Shown here: positions 1 to 5,064 of the stretch, piece by piece
Position numbering within the stretch: position 1 is the first letter of the stretch
Layout: each line of letters starts with the position of its first letter
From: Nocardioidaceae bacterium
GTDB lineage: Bacteria > Actinomycetota > Actinomycetes > Propionibacteriales > Nocardioidaceae
Reading direction: 5' to 3'
Assembly: GCA_020438665.1 (NCBI GenBank)
Contig: JAGQUE010000314.1
Location: 1-5,064 of the forward strand
DNA length: 5,064 nucleotides
Notes under the pieces: generated by a model
Databases searched by the model: none
What the model saw: only the letters and a program-made list of their open reading frames with translations
What the model was told of the DNA's origin: nothing
Made by a program: the position numbers and the translations under genes

Positions 1-27
1 CCCGGTCAGACCCTTCGATCACCGCAA

Positions 28-66
28 TCAGGCGGCGAGAGCGAAGTCAGTGCGCTTAGCGTTGGC
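28..66 (-). other. tmRNA tag-peptide reading frame (ANAKRTDFALAA, stop)
   Basis: The frame reads GCC AAC GCT AAG CGC ACT GAC TTC GCT CTC GCC GCC TGA, giving the 12-residue tag ANAKRTDFALAA. The C-terminal ALAA is the degron recognised by ClpXP-type proteases and is near universal in bacterial tags. The Asp-Phe before it and the N-terminal Ala-Asn fit actinobacterial tags. The resume codon GCC is preceded by AUAAGU, an A/U-rich stretch in the place where SmpB and the ribosome set the frame. This is translated in trans only, with no start codon or Shine-Dalgarno sequence. The first codon is assigned by family precedent (Ala or Gly resume codon). Confidence 0.93.
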
Positions 67-77
67 ACTTATGGTTT

Positions 78-115
78 CCAGCGGTCGTTTACGAGATGTC
101 GCTGGCTCCTCGACC
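78..115 (-). other. tmRNA pseudoknot PK1
   Basis: Two crossing helices can be read directly from the minus strand. GGUCG (bases 111-115) pairs with CGACC (83-87), and CCAGC (101-105) pairs with GCUGG (78-82). The order of the four arms makes an H-type pseudoknot, and the two 3' arms abut, allowing coaxial stacking. Its position, ending 11 bases before the resume codon, matches PK1 of known tmRNAs, which is the pseudoknot important for tagging. Confidence 0.8.
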
Positions 116-177
116 CGCTTCCCCTGGAACTAACGTCCCAAGTCGAAACCGATCAGCCCCTCTTGAGTTGTGACACC

Positions 178-206
178 AGTCTATCGGGCCGGTGGCTGCG
201 GCTCGA
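178..206 (-). promoter_or_regulatory. Possible ssrA promoter
   Basis: On the minus strand TAGACT (bases 178-183) fits the TANNNT pattern of actinobacterial -10 elements. A 17-base spacer separates it from TCGAGC (201-206), which matches only three of six bases of TTGACA. A start about seven bases downstream of the -10 would give a leader of roughly ten bases before the mature 5' end at 160, consistent with RNase P trimming. No terminator-like hairpin is seen between the amidohydrolase stop and ssrA, so read-through from smpB is also possible. Confidence 0.3.
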
Positions 207-209
207 CCG

Positions 210-1088
210 CTATTCGGGTGGCGGCTCCGGCGGCTCGCCCCACAGCCGGACCGCGTTGTCCCACAGCACGGCGCGGAGCCAGTCGTCGCCGAGGCCGAGC
301 CTCTCCAAGGCGTCGAGCTGGTGGTCGTAGGGGTAGGGGATGTTGGGGAAGTCCGACCCAAGGAGCACCTTGTCCCGCAGCGCGGCGAGGCGTGGCAGCA
401 GCCTGGCCGGGAACGCGGCGCCCAGGGTGTCGAAGAAGTCCGTGAAGACCATCGTGGTGTCGAGGTGGACGCGGTCATAGGTCTCGGCCAGCGCCATGAA
501 CTCGGCGTACTCCGGGGCACCGGCATGGGCGAACACCAACCGGAGCGACGGATGGCGGCGCAGCAGCTCGGCCACCGGAGCCGGCCCCGTGAACGGCGTC
601 GCGACGGGACCCGAGCCGGCATGGACGACGACCGGTGTCCCCGCGTCGGCGAGGACGCCCCAGGCGTCGTCCAAGAGCGGGTCTCGGAGGTCGAAGCCCC
701 CGACCTGGACGTGGACCTTGACGACCTGGCAGCCGGCCTCGATGCGCGCGGCGACATAGTCACCCGCCCCGGGCTCCGGGAAGAACGTCGCCGAGACGAG
801 CACCTCTGGCACCTGCTGTGCGAACCCCGCCGCCCAGTCGTTGAGCCACTCGGCCATGCCGGGCTTGTGGGCATAGGGCAGCGCGGTGAAGCGCCGTACC
901 CCGAGGTCCCGCAAGGTGGCCACCAGCTCGTCGTCGTCCGCGCGGTAGTGCAACGGCCAGGGGTGGCCGATCAGCGGGCCGGCCGCGTCGAACTGAGCCC
1001 TGACCTTGGTCATGACGGTGGGCGGCAGGAAGTGCGTGTGGACGTCGATGACTCCCGGGAGCGCGAGGCGCTGCCAGAGCAGGGTCAC
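210..1088 (-). CDS. Amidohydrolase-2 family metal-dependent hydrolase/decarboxylase (substrate unknown)
   Basis: A 292-residue cytoplasmic TIM-barrel enzyme of the amidohydrolase superfamily (PF04909 type). The metal and catalytic residues stand in the family order: DVHTH near the N terminus (D15, H17, H19), H156 in VVVHAGSG, H188 in LVFAHAGAP and D246 in LLGSDFPN. This is the arrangement of ACMSD- and resorcylate-decarboxylase-like members, but the family also contains hydrolases and lactonases, so the reaction cannot be named. There is no signal peptide, and the C terminus is a short Pro/Glu tail (EPPEPPPE). The GTG start at 1088 overlaps the smpB stop in the sequence GTGA. It is preceded by GAAGGG (1095-1100) six bases upstream, inside smpB, which implies translational coupling. 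The frame stays open further upstream through smpB, but that part lacks family similarity and is a high-GC shadow. The family assignment is firm; any link to trans-translation rests only on position. Confidence 0.92.
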   Translation of the reverse strand: MTLLWQRLALPGVIDVHTHFLPPTVMTKVRAQFDAAGPLIGHPWPLHYRADDDELVATLRDLGVRRFTALPYAHKPGMAEWLNDWAAGFAQQVPEVLVSATFFPEPGAGDYVAARIEAGCQVVKVHVQVGGFDLRDPLLDDAWGVLADAGTPVVVHAGSGPVATPFTGPAPVAELLRRHPSLRLVFAHAGAPEYAEFMALAETYDRVHLDTTMVFTDFFDTLGAAFPARLLPRLAALRDKVLLGSDFPNIPYPYDHQLDALERLGLGDDWLRAVLWDNAVRLWGEPPEPPPE

Positions 1089-1570
1089 TCCATGCCCTTC
1101 AGCCGCCGTCCGAGCGCCTGCTCGGTCTCCCGGTTTGCCTGCCGCTCGGCGATGGCGTGGCGCTTGTCGTAGGCCTTCTTGCCGCGCGCCAGCGCGATCT
1201 CGATCTTGGCCCTGCCGTCCTTGAAATAGAGGCTCAGCGGGACGAGCGTGTAGCCCTTCTCCGCGACCTTGCGCTCGATCTTGGCGATCTCGGTGCGGTG
1301 GAGCAGCAGCTTGCGCTTGCGACGGGCGGAGTGGTTGGTCCAGGTGCCCTGGGTGTACTCCGGGATGTGGACCCCCATCAGCCAGACCTCGTGGTCGTCG
1401 ATCTCGGCGAAGCCGTCGACCAGGGACGCGCGACCGGCCCGCAACGACTTCACCTCGGTGCCCGTGAGGACCATCCCGGCCTCCCAGGTGTCCTCGATGA
1501 GGTAGTCGTGGCGCGCCTTCTTGTTCTGCGCGACGGGCTTGTGCCCCTTCTCCTTGACCATGACGGGCAT
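1085..1570 (-). CDS. smpB: SsrA-binding protein SmpB
   Basis: SmpB binds the tRNA-like domain of tmRNA and places it in the empty A site of stalled ribosomes, where it substitutes for the missing codon-anticodon pairing. The 161-residue product carries the family's sequence marks in order: NKKARHDY (16-23), the [13 protein letters not shown] core (30-44), [12 protein letters not shown] (67-80), the basic RRKRKLLLH strand (83-91), [18 protein letters not shown] (115-132) and the basic tail with DKR (135-137) that becomes helical in the mRNA channel. The length is normal. ATG at 1570 was chosen because CAGGG lies nine bases upstream. ATG at 1561, three codons later (MVKEKG), also fits the family N terminus but sits 18 bases from that site. 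The downstream neighbours are an overlapping amidohydrolase and then ssrA. The upstream neighbour is divergent, so smpB must be transcribed from the 98-base gap between them. Confidence 0.97.
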   Translation of the reverse strand: MPVMVKEKGHKPVAQNKKARHDYLIEDTWEAGMVLTGTEVKSLRAGRASLVDGFAEIDDHEVWLMGVHIPEYTQGTWTNHSARRKRKLLLHRTEIAKIERKVAEKGYTLVPLSLYFKDGRAKIEIALARGKKAYDKRHAIAERQANRETEQALGRRLKGME

Positions 1571-1579
1571 TGTCGCAAA

Positions 1580-1584
1580 CCCTG
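1580..1584 (-). promoter_or_regulatory. Ribosome binding site deciding the smpB start
   Basis: CAGGG on the minus strand is a partial Shine-Dalgarno match nine bases before the ATG at 1570. It is the only purine-rich stretch close to either candidate smpB start, and it favours the MPVMVKEKG start over the internal MVKEKG one. Confidence 0.55.
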
Positions 1585-1655
1585 CCAACGGCCCCGGTCG
1601 GCCCCGGTGGCACAATCCGCCTTGTCGGGTGACCACGGGGGTCCTCGCTCGCACG

Positions 1656-1663
1656 AAGGGGGG
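1656..1663 (+). promoter_or_regulatory. Ribosome binding site for the secreted-protein gene
   Basis: AAGGGGGG lies five bases before the GTG at 1669. This strong site supports GTG as the start in place of the ATG at 1693, which would remove the basic n-region (MRRHR) of the signal peptide. Confidence 0.7.
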
Positions 1664-1668
1664 CGTCC

Positions 1669-3273
1669 GTGCGACGTCACCGGTCCGCTTTCATGGCCCT
1701 GGTGGCCGTCACCGCCATCGTGTTGACGGGGCTCGGCCCGGCGGCGTGGCCGCCCAGCGCCGCGTCGACCGCCGCTCGAGCGATCCCGCCCAACAGCTTC
1801 ACTGCCGTCAACCTGACGTCGTTCACGGTCTATGGAGACCAGCTCTTCTACACCACGTTCGACTCCTTCGAGGACGACGACGGGACCCTCCACCGCGCGG
1901 CCCTCGACGGCTCCGCCCAGGCCGAGGCGTCGACCGTCGGCGGCGACAGCGCGCTGTCACCGGACGGGACGACGCTCTGGCTGGGGGCCTACAACAGCCT
2001 CGCGTCGTTCGACCTGGCCACCCAGACCACCACACCCCACCCGGCGACGCCGACCATTTCCGTGTGCCCTCGACACCTGGCGGCCACCCCCACGCTGATC
2101 TGGTTCCTGGACCGCTGCCATGACAAGCGGATCGGCTACTTCAACCCCTCCGACGGGTCCTACGACATCTCCACCGTCGCCACCAAGTGGGTGCCCCATG
2201 CCGTGACCGCGGACCCGGCGGATCCGAGCCGTGTCCTGGTCGGCCGCCCGGGTCACCTGCTGTGGCTCACAGCAGAGTCAGATGGCTCGCTCACGCCGGG
2301 CCCGGCGCTGGACCAACGGAATCTCGATCCCACGTCCATGGTCTGGTCCGAGGACGGCAAGCGCATCCTCACGGCTGACGGGCGGGTTGTTCGTGGCAGC
2401 GACCTCAAGGTGCTGCGCAACCTTGGCGCCGACTCCCCGCTCATCACGTCGGCAGGCCCCGGCACGGTCGCCTATTTCGACTACTCCAAGGCCATGTTGA
2501 TGAAGGACACCGAGAGCGTCGCCTTCAAGACCATGCGATGGACGGGGGCCCTCAACAAGGCAGCCGCCGGGTTCTACTCCGACGGTCAGCTCTATCTCCT
2601 CGTCACCGACGACGACCAGTCCGCCTACAGCGTCCAGACGCTGGATGTTCGGCCGTCGTCGCCGCTCAGCCTCTCGATCCCCCGGGGCAAGTACCGCTAC
2701 CACGACCCGCTCAAGATCACGATCAAGCTCGGTCGCGACATCAGCAACCGCGACGTCACACTGACGGTCTCCGAGGAGACACTGCCCGAGGCGACCTCCA
2801 CGATCACCGTGCCCAAGGGCGCCGGGTCCGTGGTGGTGACGCGGCGACTGACCTACAACTCCGTCATCAGCGTGACCAGCACGGGCGATGCCACCCATGA
2901 CTCGGTCACTCGAAGCGCCACCGTCAAGGTGCTCATCAAGTTGGGCCTGACCGGAGTCAACCCGGTGAAGAAGTCGGGGAAGTATCAGCTGTTCAAGGTC
3001 TCGCGGCCGGCCAAGCTGCGCGCCGCCGTGCTGCCGCCCTACCCGGGTGACTGCGTCAGGTTCCCGACGCTGGCGTGGGCCCACGGGCAGTGGAACTACG
3101 TCGGCGGTGATGTCTGTGTCCGGGAGGACGCCCAGGGTCATGCCGTCATCGGGCTCAAGGGCAAGGGGTCGATCGTGGGCCTCCCCCTCAAGACACAGGC
3201 GTTGTGGGGCACCTCTGAACCCCACAACCGGGGTGTCCGCTCCGCGTGGCTCTATTGGAAGTTCGTGCGCTGA
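1669..3273 (+). CDS. Secreted protein of unknown function, beta-propeller-like plus Ig-like regions
   Basis: I do not recognise this 534-residue protein as a named family. It starts with a Sec-type signal peptide: basic MRRHR, a hydrophobic core at about 8-26, and a likely cleavage after A36-R37-A38. Residues 45-327 show repeated short strand-turn-strand units, such as [15 protein letters not shown] (95-109), [15 protein letters not shown] (224-238) and [11 protein letters not shown] (301-311), as in YVTN/WD-like beta-propellers. Residues 331-422 are Thr/Val-rich alternating strands ([27 protein letters not shown]) like a bacterial Ig-like domain. The rest, 423-534, is a C-terminal region of undetermined fold. 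There are exactly four cysteines, C133/C150 and C462/C483, so two local disulfides outside the cell are likely. No sortase signal, lipobox or C-terminal membrane helix is seen, so it is probably released or wall-associated. The gene is alone on its strand, divergent from smpB and convergent with the M23 gene. The domain calls are inferred from pattern only. Confidence 0.85.
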   Translation: MRRHRSAFMALVAVTAIVLTGLGPAAWPPSAASTAARAIPPNSFTAVNLTSFTVYGDQLFYTTFDSFEDDDGTLHRAALDGSAQAEASTVGGDSALSPDGTTLWLGAYNSLASFDLATQTTTPHPATPTISVCPRHLAATPTLIWFLDRCHDKRIGYFNPSDGSYDISTVATKWVPHAVTADPADPSRVLVGRPGHLLWLTAESDGSLTPGPALDQRNLDPTSMVWSEDGKRILTADGRVVRGSDLKVLRNLGADSPLITSAGPGTVAYFDYSKAMLMKDTESVAFKTMRWTGALNKAAAGFYSDGQLYLLVTDDDQSAYSVQTLDVRPSSPLSLSIPRGKYRYHDPLKITIKLGRDISNRDVTLTVSEETLPEATSTITVPKGAGSVVVTRRLTYNSVISVTSTGDATHDSVTRSATVKVLIKLGLTGVNPVKKSGKYQLFKVSRPAKLRAAVLPPYPGDCVRFPTLAWAHGQWNYVGGDVCVREDAQGHAVIGLKGKGSIVGLPLKTQALWGTSEPHNRGVRSAWLYWKFVR

Positions 3274-3286
3274 CGCCACAGCGGCG

Positions 3287-3316
3287 CCGATGGCTGGGCT
3301 AGAGCCAGCCCATCGG
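3287..3316. terminator. Hairpin between convergent genes, possible bidirectional terminator
   Basis: An imperfect inverted repeat forms an 11-bp stem: CCGATGGCTGG pairs with CCAGCCCATCGG with one bulged C, and the loop is GCTAGAG. It begins 13 bases after the secreted-protein stop and overlaps the last codons and stop of the M23 gene on the other strand. Neither side has a T tract, so classical intrinsic termination is doubtful. Its position between two converging genes is what suggests a terminator. Confidence 0.4.
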
Positions 3317-4603
3317 GTCGACGGGCTTGCCGTTGACCATCACCGTGAAGTGCAGGTGGCAGCCAGTGGACCAGCCGGTCGTCCCGACATAGCCGATGAC
3401 CTGACCCCGCTTGACGGAGTCACCGACCCCGACGGTGTAGCGGATGGCGTGGTTATAGACCGTCGCCAAACCGACGCCCCGGACGAAGCCGTTGTCGATG
3501 ATCATCCGGTTGCCATAGGCGGTGTTCCAGTAGGACGCGATCACCCGTCCGTCGGCGGCTGAATAGAGCGGGGCACCGCACCCGGCACCGAAGTCGGTGC
3601 CGTCGTGCAGGGCGTAGTAGCCATAGATCGGGTGGATCCGATAGCCGAACGGCGACGTCACGGGGCCGTTGACCGGATAGCTCAGATAGCCGCCGGAGGG
3701 CAGCGGGTTGGAGCCGCCGTTCTTGGCGGCCGCGGCTGCCGCGCGCCGGCGCAGCATGTCCTGGATGCGCTGGTCCTCGCGCTCGAGCCGCTTCAGCTTG
3801 GCCAGGTCGTGGGCTCTGGCGGCGTCAGCGGCAGCCTTGGCGTCGCGGGCACCGACGACCTGGTCGTGCACCGCCTGCTTGGCGGTCTGGGCCTGCTGCT
3901 CGTACTTCTGTCGCTCCGCCAACAGCCTGGCGGCCTCACGTCGCTTGACAGCGGTGTCGGCCTTGGCGGCTTCGACCTGCTGCTCGCGGACCTCCAGCAG
4001 CACCTCCGCGGCGCGCAGCTCGTCGAGTGCCTGGACCCGGCTGTCGACGACGGCGCCGCCGATCTCGGCCTGACGGGTCAGGTCGGAGGGGGTGGCCGAG
4101 TCGAGCATCGCCATCAGGCCGAGCATCTCGGGGTCGCCCTGCTGATAGGCGTCGGCGAGCATGTCGGCGATCTGCTGGCGCGTGTCGACCACGGCCTGCT
4201 GGCCGGTCGCCAGGTCCGTGCGGGCCCGATCGAGCCGGGCGACCGCCTGGTCGAGCTCCCGTTGCATCTGCTCGTCGCGGATCCGCGCGGCCTGGAGCCG
4301 AGCCCGGGCCGAGGCCAACGCCGACTGGGCGCTGGCCAGGTTGGCGCGGGCGGTCTCGAGCGCAGCCGCGGTGTTGCGCAGCCGGGCGCTGGACTCGCTC
4401 AGGTCGTCGTGGGCGGCCGACAGCTGCTTCTTGACGTGCTTGTGCCGGTCCTTGAGGTGGTCGTCCGCAGCAGCAAGCTGCGGACGGACCATCGGGCTGG
4501 CGACCAGCGTGGTCAGGAGTGCGCCGACGAGGGCGGCCATGCCGACCCGTCGCCAGGGCGCTGCGGCCGGGCGAGGGCGAGTGGTACGGGGGAAGGGACG
4601 CAC
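3299..4603 (-). CDS. Secreted coiled-coil M23 (LytM) peptidoglycan endopeptidase, probable FtsEX partner
   Basis: This 434-residue zinc endopeptidase probably cuts peptide cross-links in septal peptidoglycan outside the membrane. The N terminus is a long basic signal peptide (hydrophobic core about 20-37, likely cleavage after L43-A44-A45-A46). Residues 47-150 and 190-290 are Ala/Arg/Glu/Gln-rich coiled coil. Between them is a short hydrophobic segment (AYQQGDPEMLGLMAML, 152-167) of the kind found in EnvC, PcsB and RipC. The C-terminal M23 domain (about 308-434) keeps every active-site residue: H333 and D337 in HDGTD, H385 in YNH, and H416/H418 in HLH. By family precedent H333, D337 and H418 bind zinc, and C342/C415 may form a disulfide. 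Unlike the degenerate LytM domain of E. coli EnvC, this one should be catalytic. The GTG start at 4603 has GAAGG seven bases upstream. It follows ftsX by 56 bases on the same strand, the position expected for an FtsEX-controlled hydrolase. Its partnership with FtsX is inferred. Confidence 0.95.
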   Translation of the reverse strand: MRPFPRTTRPRPAAAPWRRVGMAALVGALLTTLVASPMVRPQLAAADDHLKDRHKHVKKQLSAAHDDLSESSARLRNTAAALETARANLASAQSALASARARLQAARIRDEQMQRELDQAVARLDRARTDLATGQQAVVDTRQQIADMLADAYQQGDPEMLGLMAMLDSATPSDLTRQAEIGGAVVDSRVQALDELRAAEVLLEVREQQVEAAKADTAVKRREAARLLAERQKYEQQAQTAKQAVHDQVVGARDAKAAADAARAHDLAKLKRLEREDQRIQDMLRRRAAAAAAKNGGSNPLPSGGYLSYPVNGPVTSPFGYRIHPIYGYYALHDGTDFGAGCGAPLYSAADGRVIASYWNTAYGNRMIIDNGFVRGVGLATVYNHAIRYTVGVGDSVKRGQVIGYVGTTGWSTGCHLHFTVMVNGKPVDPMGWL

Positions 4604-4610
4604 CGTTGAG

Positions 4611-4615
4611 CCTTC
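4611..4615 (-). promoter_or_regulatory. Ribosome binding site for the M23 peptidase gene
   Basis: GAAGG on the minus strand lies seven bases before the GTG at 4603. No in-frame ATG precedes the signal peptide, so this site decides the GTG start. Confidence 0.65.
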
Positions 4616-4642
4616 GGGTGTTCGGGGAAGTGAACGACCACG

Positions 4643-4648
4643 AGGCTA
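4643..4648 (-). promoter_or_regulatory. Possible -10 element upstream of the M23 gene
   Basis: TAGCCT in the gap after ftsX fits the TANNNT pattern and would place a start near 4636, giving a leader of about 33 bases. No good -35 hexamer is visible upstream. The gene may equally be transcribed only from the ftsEX promoter. Confidence 0.2.
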
Positions 4649-4659
4649 ACGGGCGGTCC

Positions 4660-5064
4660 TCACACTTTGGTGTATTTGCGGGTCAGCACGAGTGTCGGAA
4701 TCACCGTCAGCAACGGCCCCAGCGCGGCGACGAAGGCGACCGCAGTGCCGAAGTCCCACCACGTGATCCACGGGATGAACTTCAGCTCCTGGGCGATCCC
4801 GTGGAAGATCCCGAAGTGCACGAACGCGGCCAGCGTGCCGCTGGCCAGGGCGATGCTGATCGCCGCAGTGACGAGGGCCTCCATGAGGAACGGCAGCGTG
4901 ATGTACATGGTCGAGGCGCCGACCAGCCGCATGATCCCGATCTCCCGGCGTCGCGCGAGCGCGGCGAGCCTGACGGTGTTGCCGACGTTCAGCAGCGCGG
5001 CCAGCACCAGCACGACCGCGACGATGATCGAGCCGACCCGGAAGATGTCCAGCGTCTTGAGGAT
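4660..5064 (-). CDS. ftsX: Cell division protein FtsX, C-terminal part (5' end outside the window)
   Basis: FtsX is the membrane subunit of the FtsEX complex. The FtsE ATPase drives FtsX, which switches on a peptidoglycan hydrolase outside the cell during septation. The window holds the last 134 residues; the N-terminal helix and the large extracellular loop that touches the hydrolase lie beyond base 5064. Visible are membrane segments at about residues 10-28 (VGSIIVAVVLVLAALLNVG), 56-84 and 103-129 of the fragment. The cytoplasmic loop between the first two holds the FtsX signature ARRREIGIMRLVGAS, which couples to FtsE. The short basic tail LTRKYTKV ends the protein as in other actinobacterial FtsX. 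The frame is open to the window edge. The downstream neighbour on the same strand is a coiled-coil M23 peptidase, its probable effector. ftsE should lie just outside to the right. Confidence 0.95.
   Translation of the reverse strand: MLKTLDIFRVGSIIVAVVLVLAALLNVGNTVRLAALARRREIGIMRLVGASTMYITLPFLMEALVTAAISIALASGTLAAFVHFGIFHGIAQELKFIPWITWWDFGTAVAFVAALGPLLTVIPTLVLTRKYTKV

Larger units (their letters stand above)
1..160 (-). ncRNA. ssrA: Transfer-messenger RNA (tmRNA), 5' part, truncated by the window edge
   Basis: tmRNA enters ribosomes stalled on broken messages with SmpB, accepts the nascent chain as alanyl-tRNA mimic, then serves as template for a degradation tag. Reading the minus strand, the RNA begins at base 160 with GGGGCUGAUCGGUUUCGAC, the conserved 5' acceptor and D-like arm of one-piece actinobacterial tmRNAs. 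It continues through an H-type pseudoknot (bases 78-115), the resume codon GCC at 64-66 and a short tag frame ending in TGA at 28-30. The 3' half, including the remaining pseudoknots and the TPsiC arm/CCA end, lies beyond base 1 and cannot be seen. Because the tag follows the 5' end directly, this is the ordinary one-piece form, not a permuted two-piece gene. It lies downstream of smpB and an amidohydrolase on the same strand. The exact mature 5' end is inferred from the family and would be set by RNase P. Confidence 0.95.
1571..1668. promoter_or_regulatory. Divergent promoter region between smpB and a secreted-protein gene
   Basis: This 98-base gap must carry the promoters for smpB (leftward) and the secreted-protein gene (rightward), since the genes point apart. 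The clearest element is a tandem repeat of GGCCCCGGT at 1590-1598 and 1600-1608. A weak rightward -10-like CACAAT lies at 1611-1616 with no convincing -35. I see no clear consensus promoter for smpB, so the individual start sites cannot be assigned from sequence alone. Confidence 0.4.

Noticed and set aside
161..209. Possible terminator between the amidohydrolase gene and ssrA
   Set aside because: Only very short self-complementary stretches are present and there is no T tract.
192..1172. Long plus-strand open frame of 326 codons opposite the amidohydrolase and smpB
   Set aside because: It crosses two well-supported genes and shows no recognisable domain. Such frames are expected on the complement in DNA of this GC content.
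1089..1613. The amidohydrolase frame stays open upstream to 1613, giving a possible 467-residue protein
   Set aside because: The upstream part runs antiparallel in frame to smpB codons, is Arg/Gly-rich without family similarity, and the amidohydrolase fold begins right after the GTG at 1088 with a good ribosome binding site.
2278..3279. Long minus-strand open frame of 333 codons opposite the secreted-protein gene
   Set aside because: Its composition (Gly, Arg, Asp, Val, His rich, no motifs) is that of the complement of a GC-rich gene. The plus-strand product has a signal peptide, strong ribosome binding site and coherent domains.
1669..3316. Secreted-protein gene as a mobile or horizontally gained cargo
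   Set aside because: Apart from the reversed strand there is no flanking repeat, transposase or integrase, and its base and codon use look like its neighbours, so transfer cannot be argued from this window.
3605..4609. Long plus-strand open frame of 334 codons opposite the M23 gene
   Set aside because: It is low-complexity Gly/Leu/Val/Arg sequence mirroring the coiled-coil codons. The minus strand encodes an M23 domain with all catalytic residues.

Overview
The window is GC-rich with dense codon use typical of Actinomycetota. Protein signatures agree: SmpB with the NKKARHDY and [10 protein letters not shown] motifs, FtsX with the ARRREIGIMRLVGAS motif, and a tmRNA whose tag ends in DFALAA. 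An order within Micrococcales or Propionibacteriales is plausible, but nothing here fixes the genus. It looks like ordinary chromosome: there are no insertion sequences, phage genes, CRISPR array or tRNAs.

Layout, right to left on the minus strand. The window opens at the right edge inside ftsX (cell-division ABC-like permease, C-terminal 134 residues). Next, 56 bases downstream, is a secreted coiled-coil M23 (LytM) peptidoglycan endopeptidase with all catalytic residues, the probable hydrolase partner of FtsEX. A plus-strand gene for a secreted four-cysteine protein (beta-propeller-like plus Ig-like regions, function unknown) converges on the M23 gene and diverges from smpB. It therefore interrupts the minus-strand series. 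The minus strand resumes with smpB, which overlaps by 4 bases a gene for a metal-dependent amidohydrolase. About 50 bases further on lies the 5' half of ssrA (tmRNA), truncated by the left window edge. Its encoded tag is ANAKRTDFALAA.

Two functional blocks are visible. One is division and cell-wall hydrolysis (FtsX plus the M23 peptidase), where FtsX would pass ATP-driven conformational change through the membrane to the coiled-coil hydrolase. The other is ribosome rescue (SmpB plus tmRNA), with an amidohydrolase of unknown substrate placed between the two partners and translationally coupled to smpB. No clearly new system was found. The points most worth a second look are the unknown secreted protein inserted between the blocks, the amidohydrolase placed between smpB and ssrA, and the M23 protein as a catalytically competent FtsEX effector.
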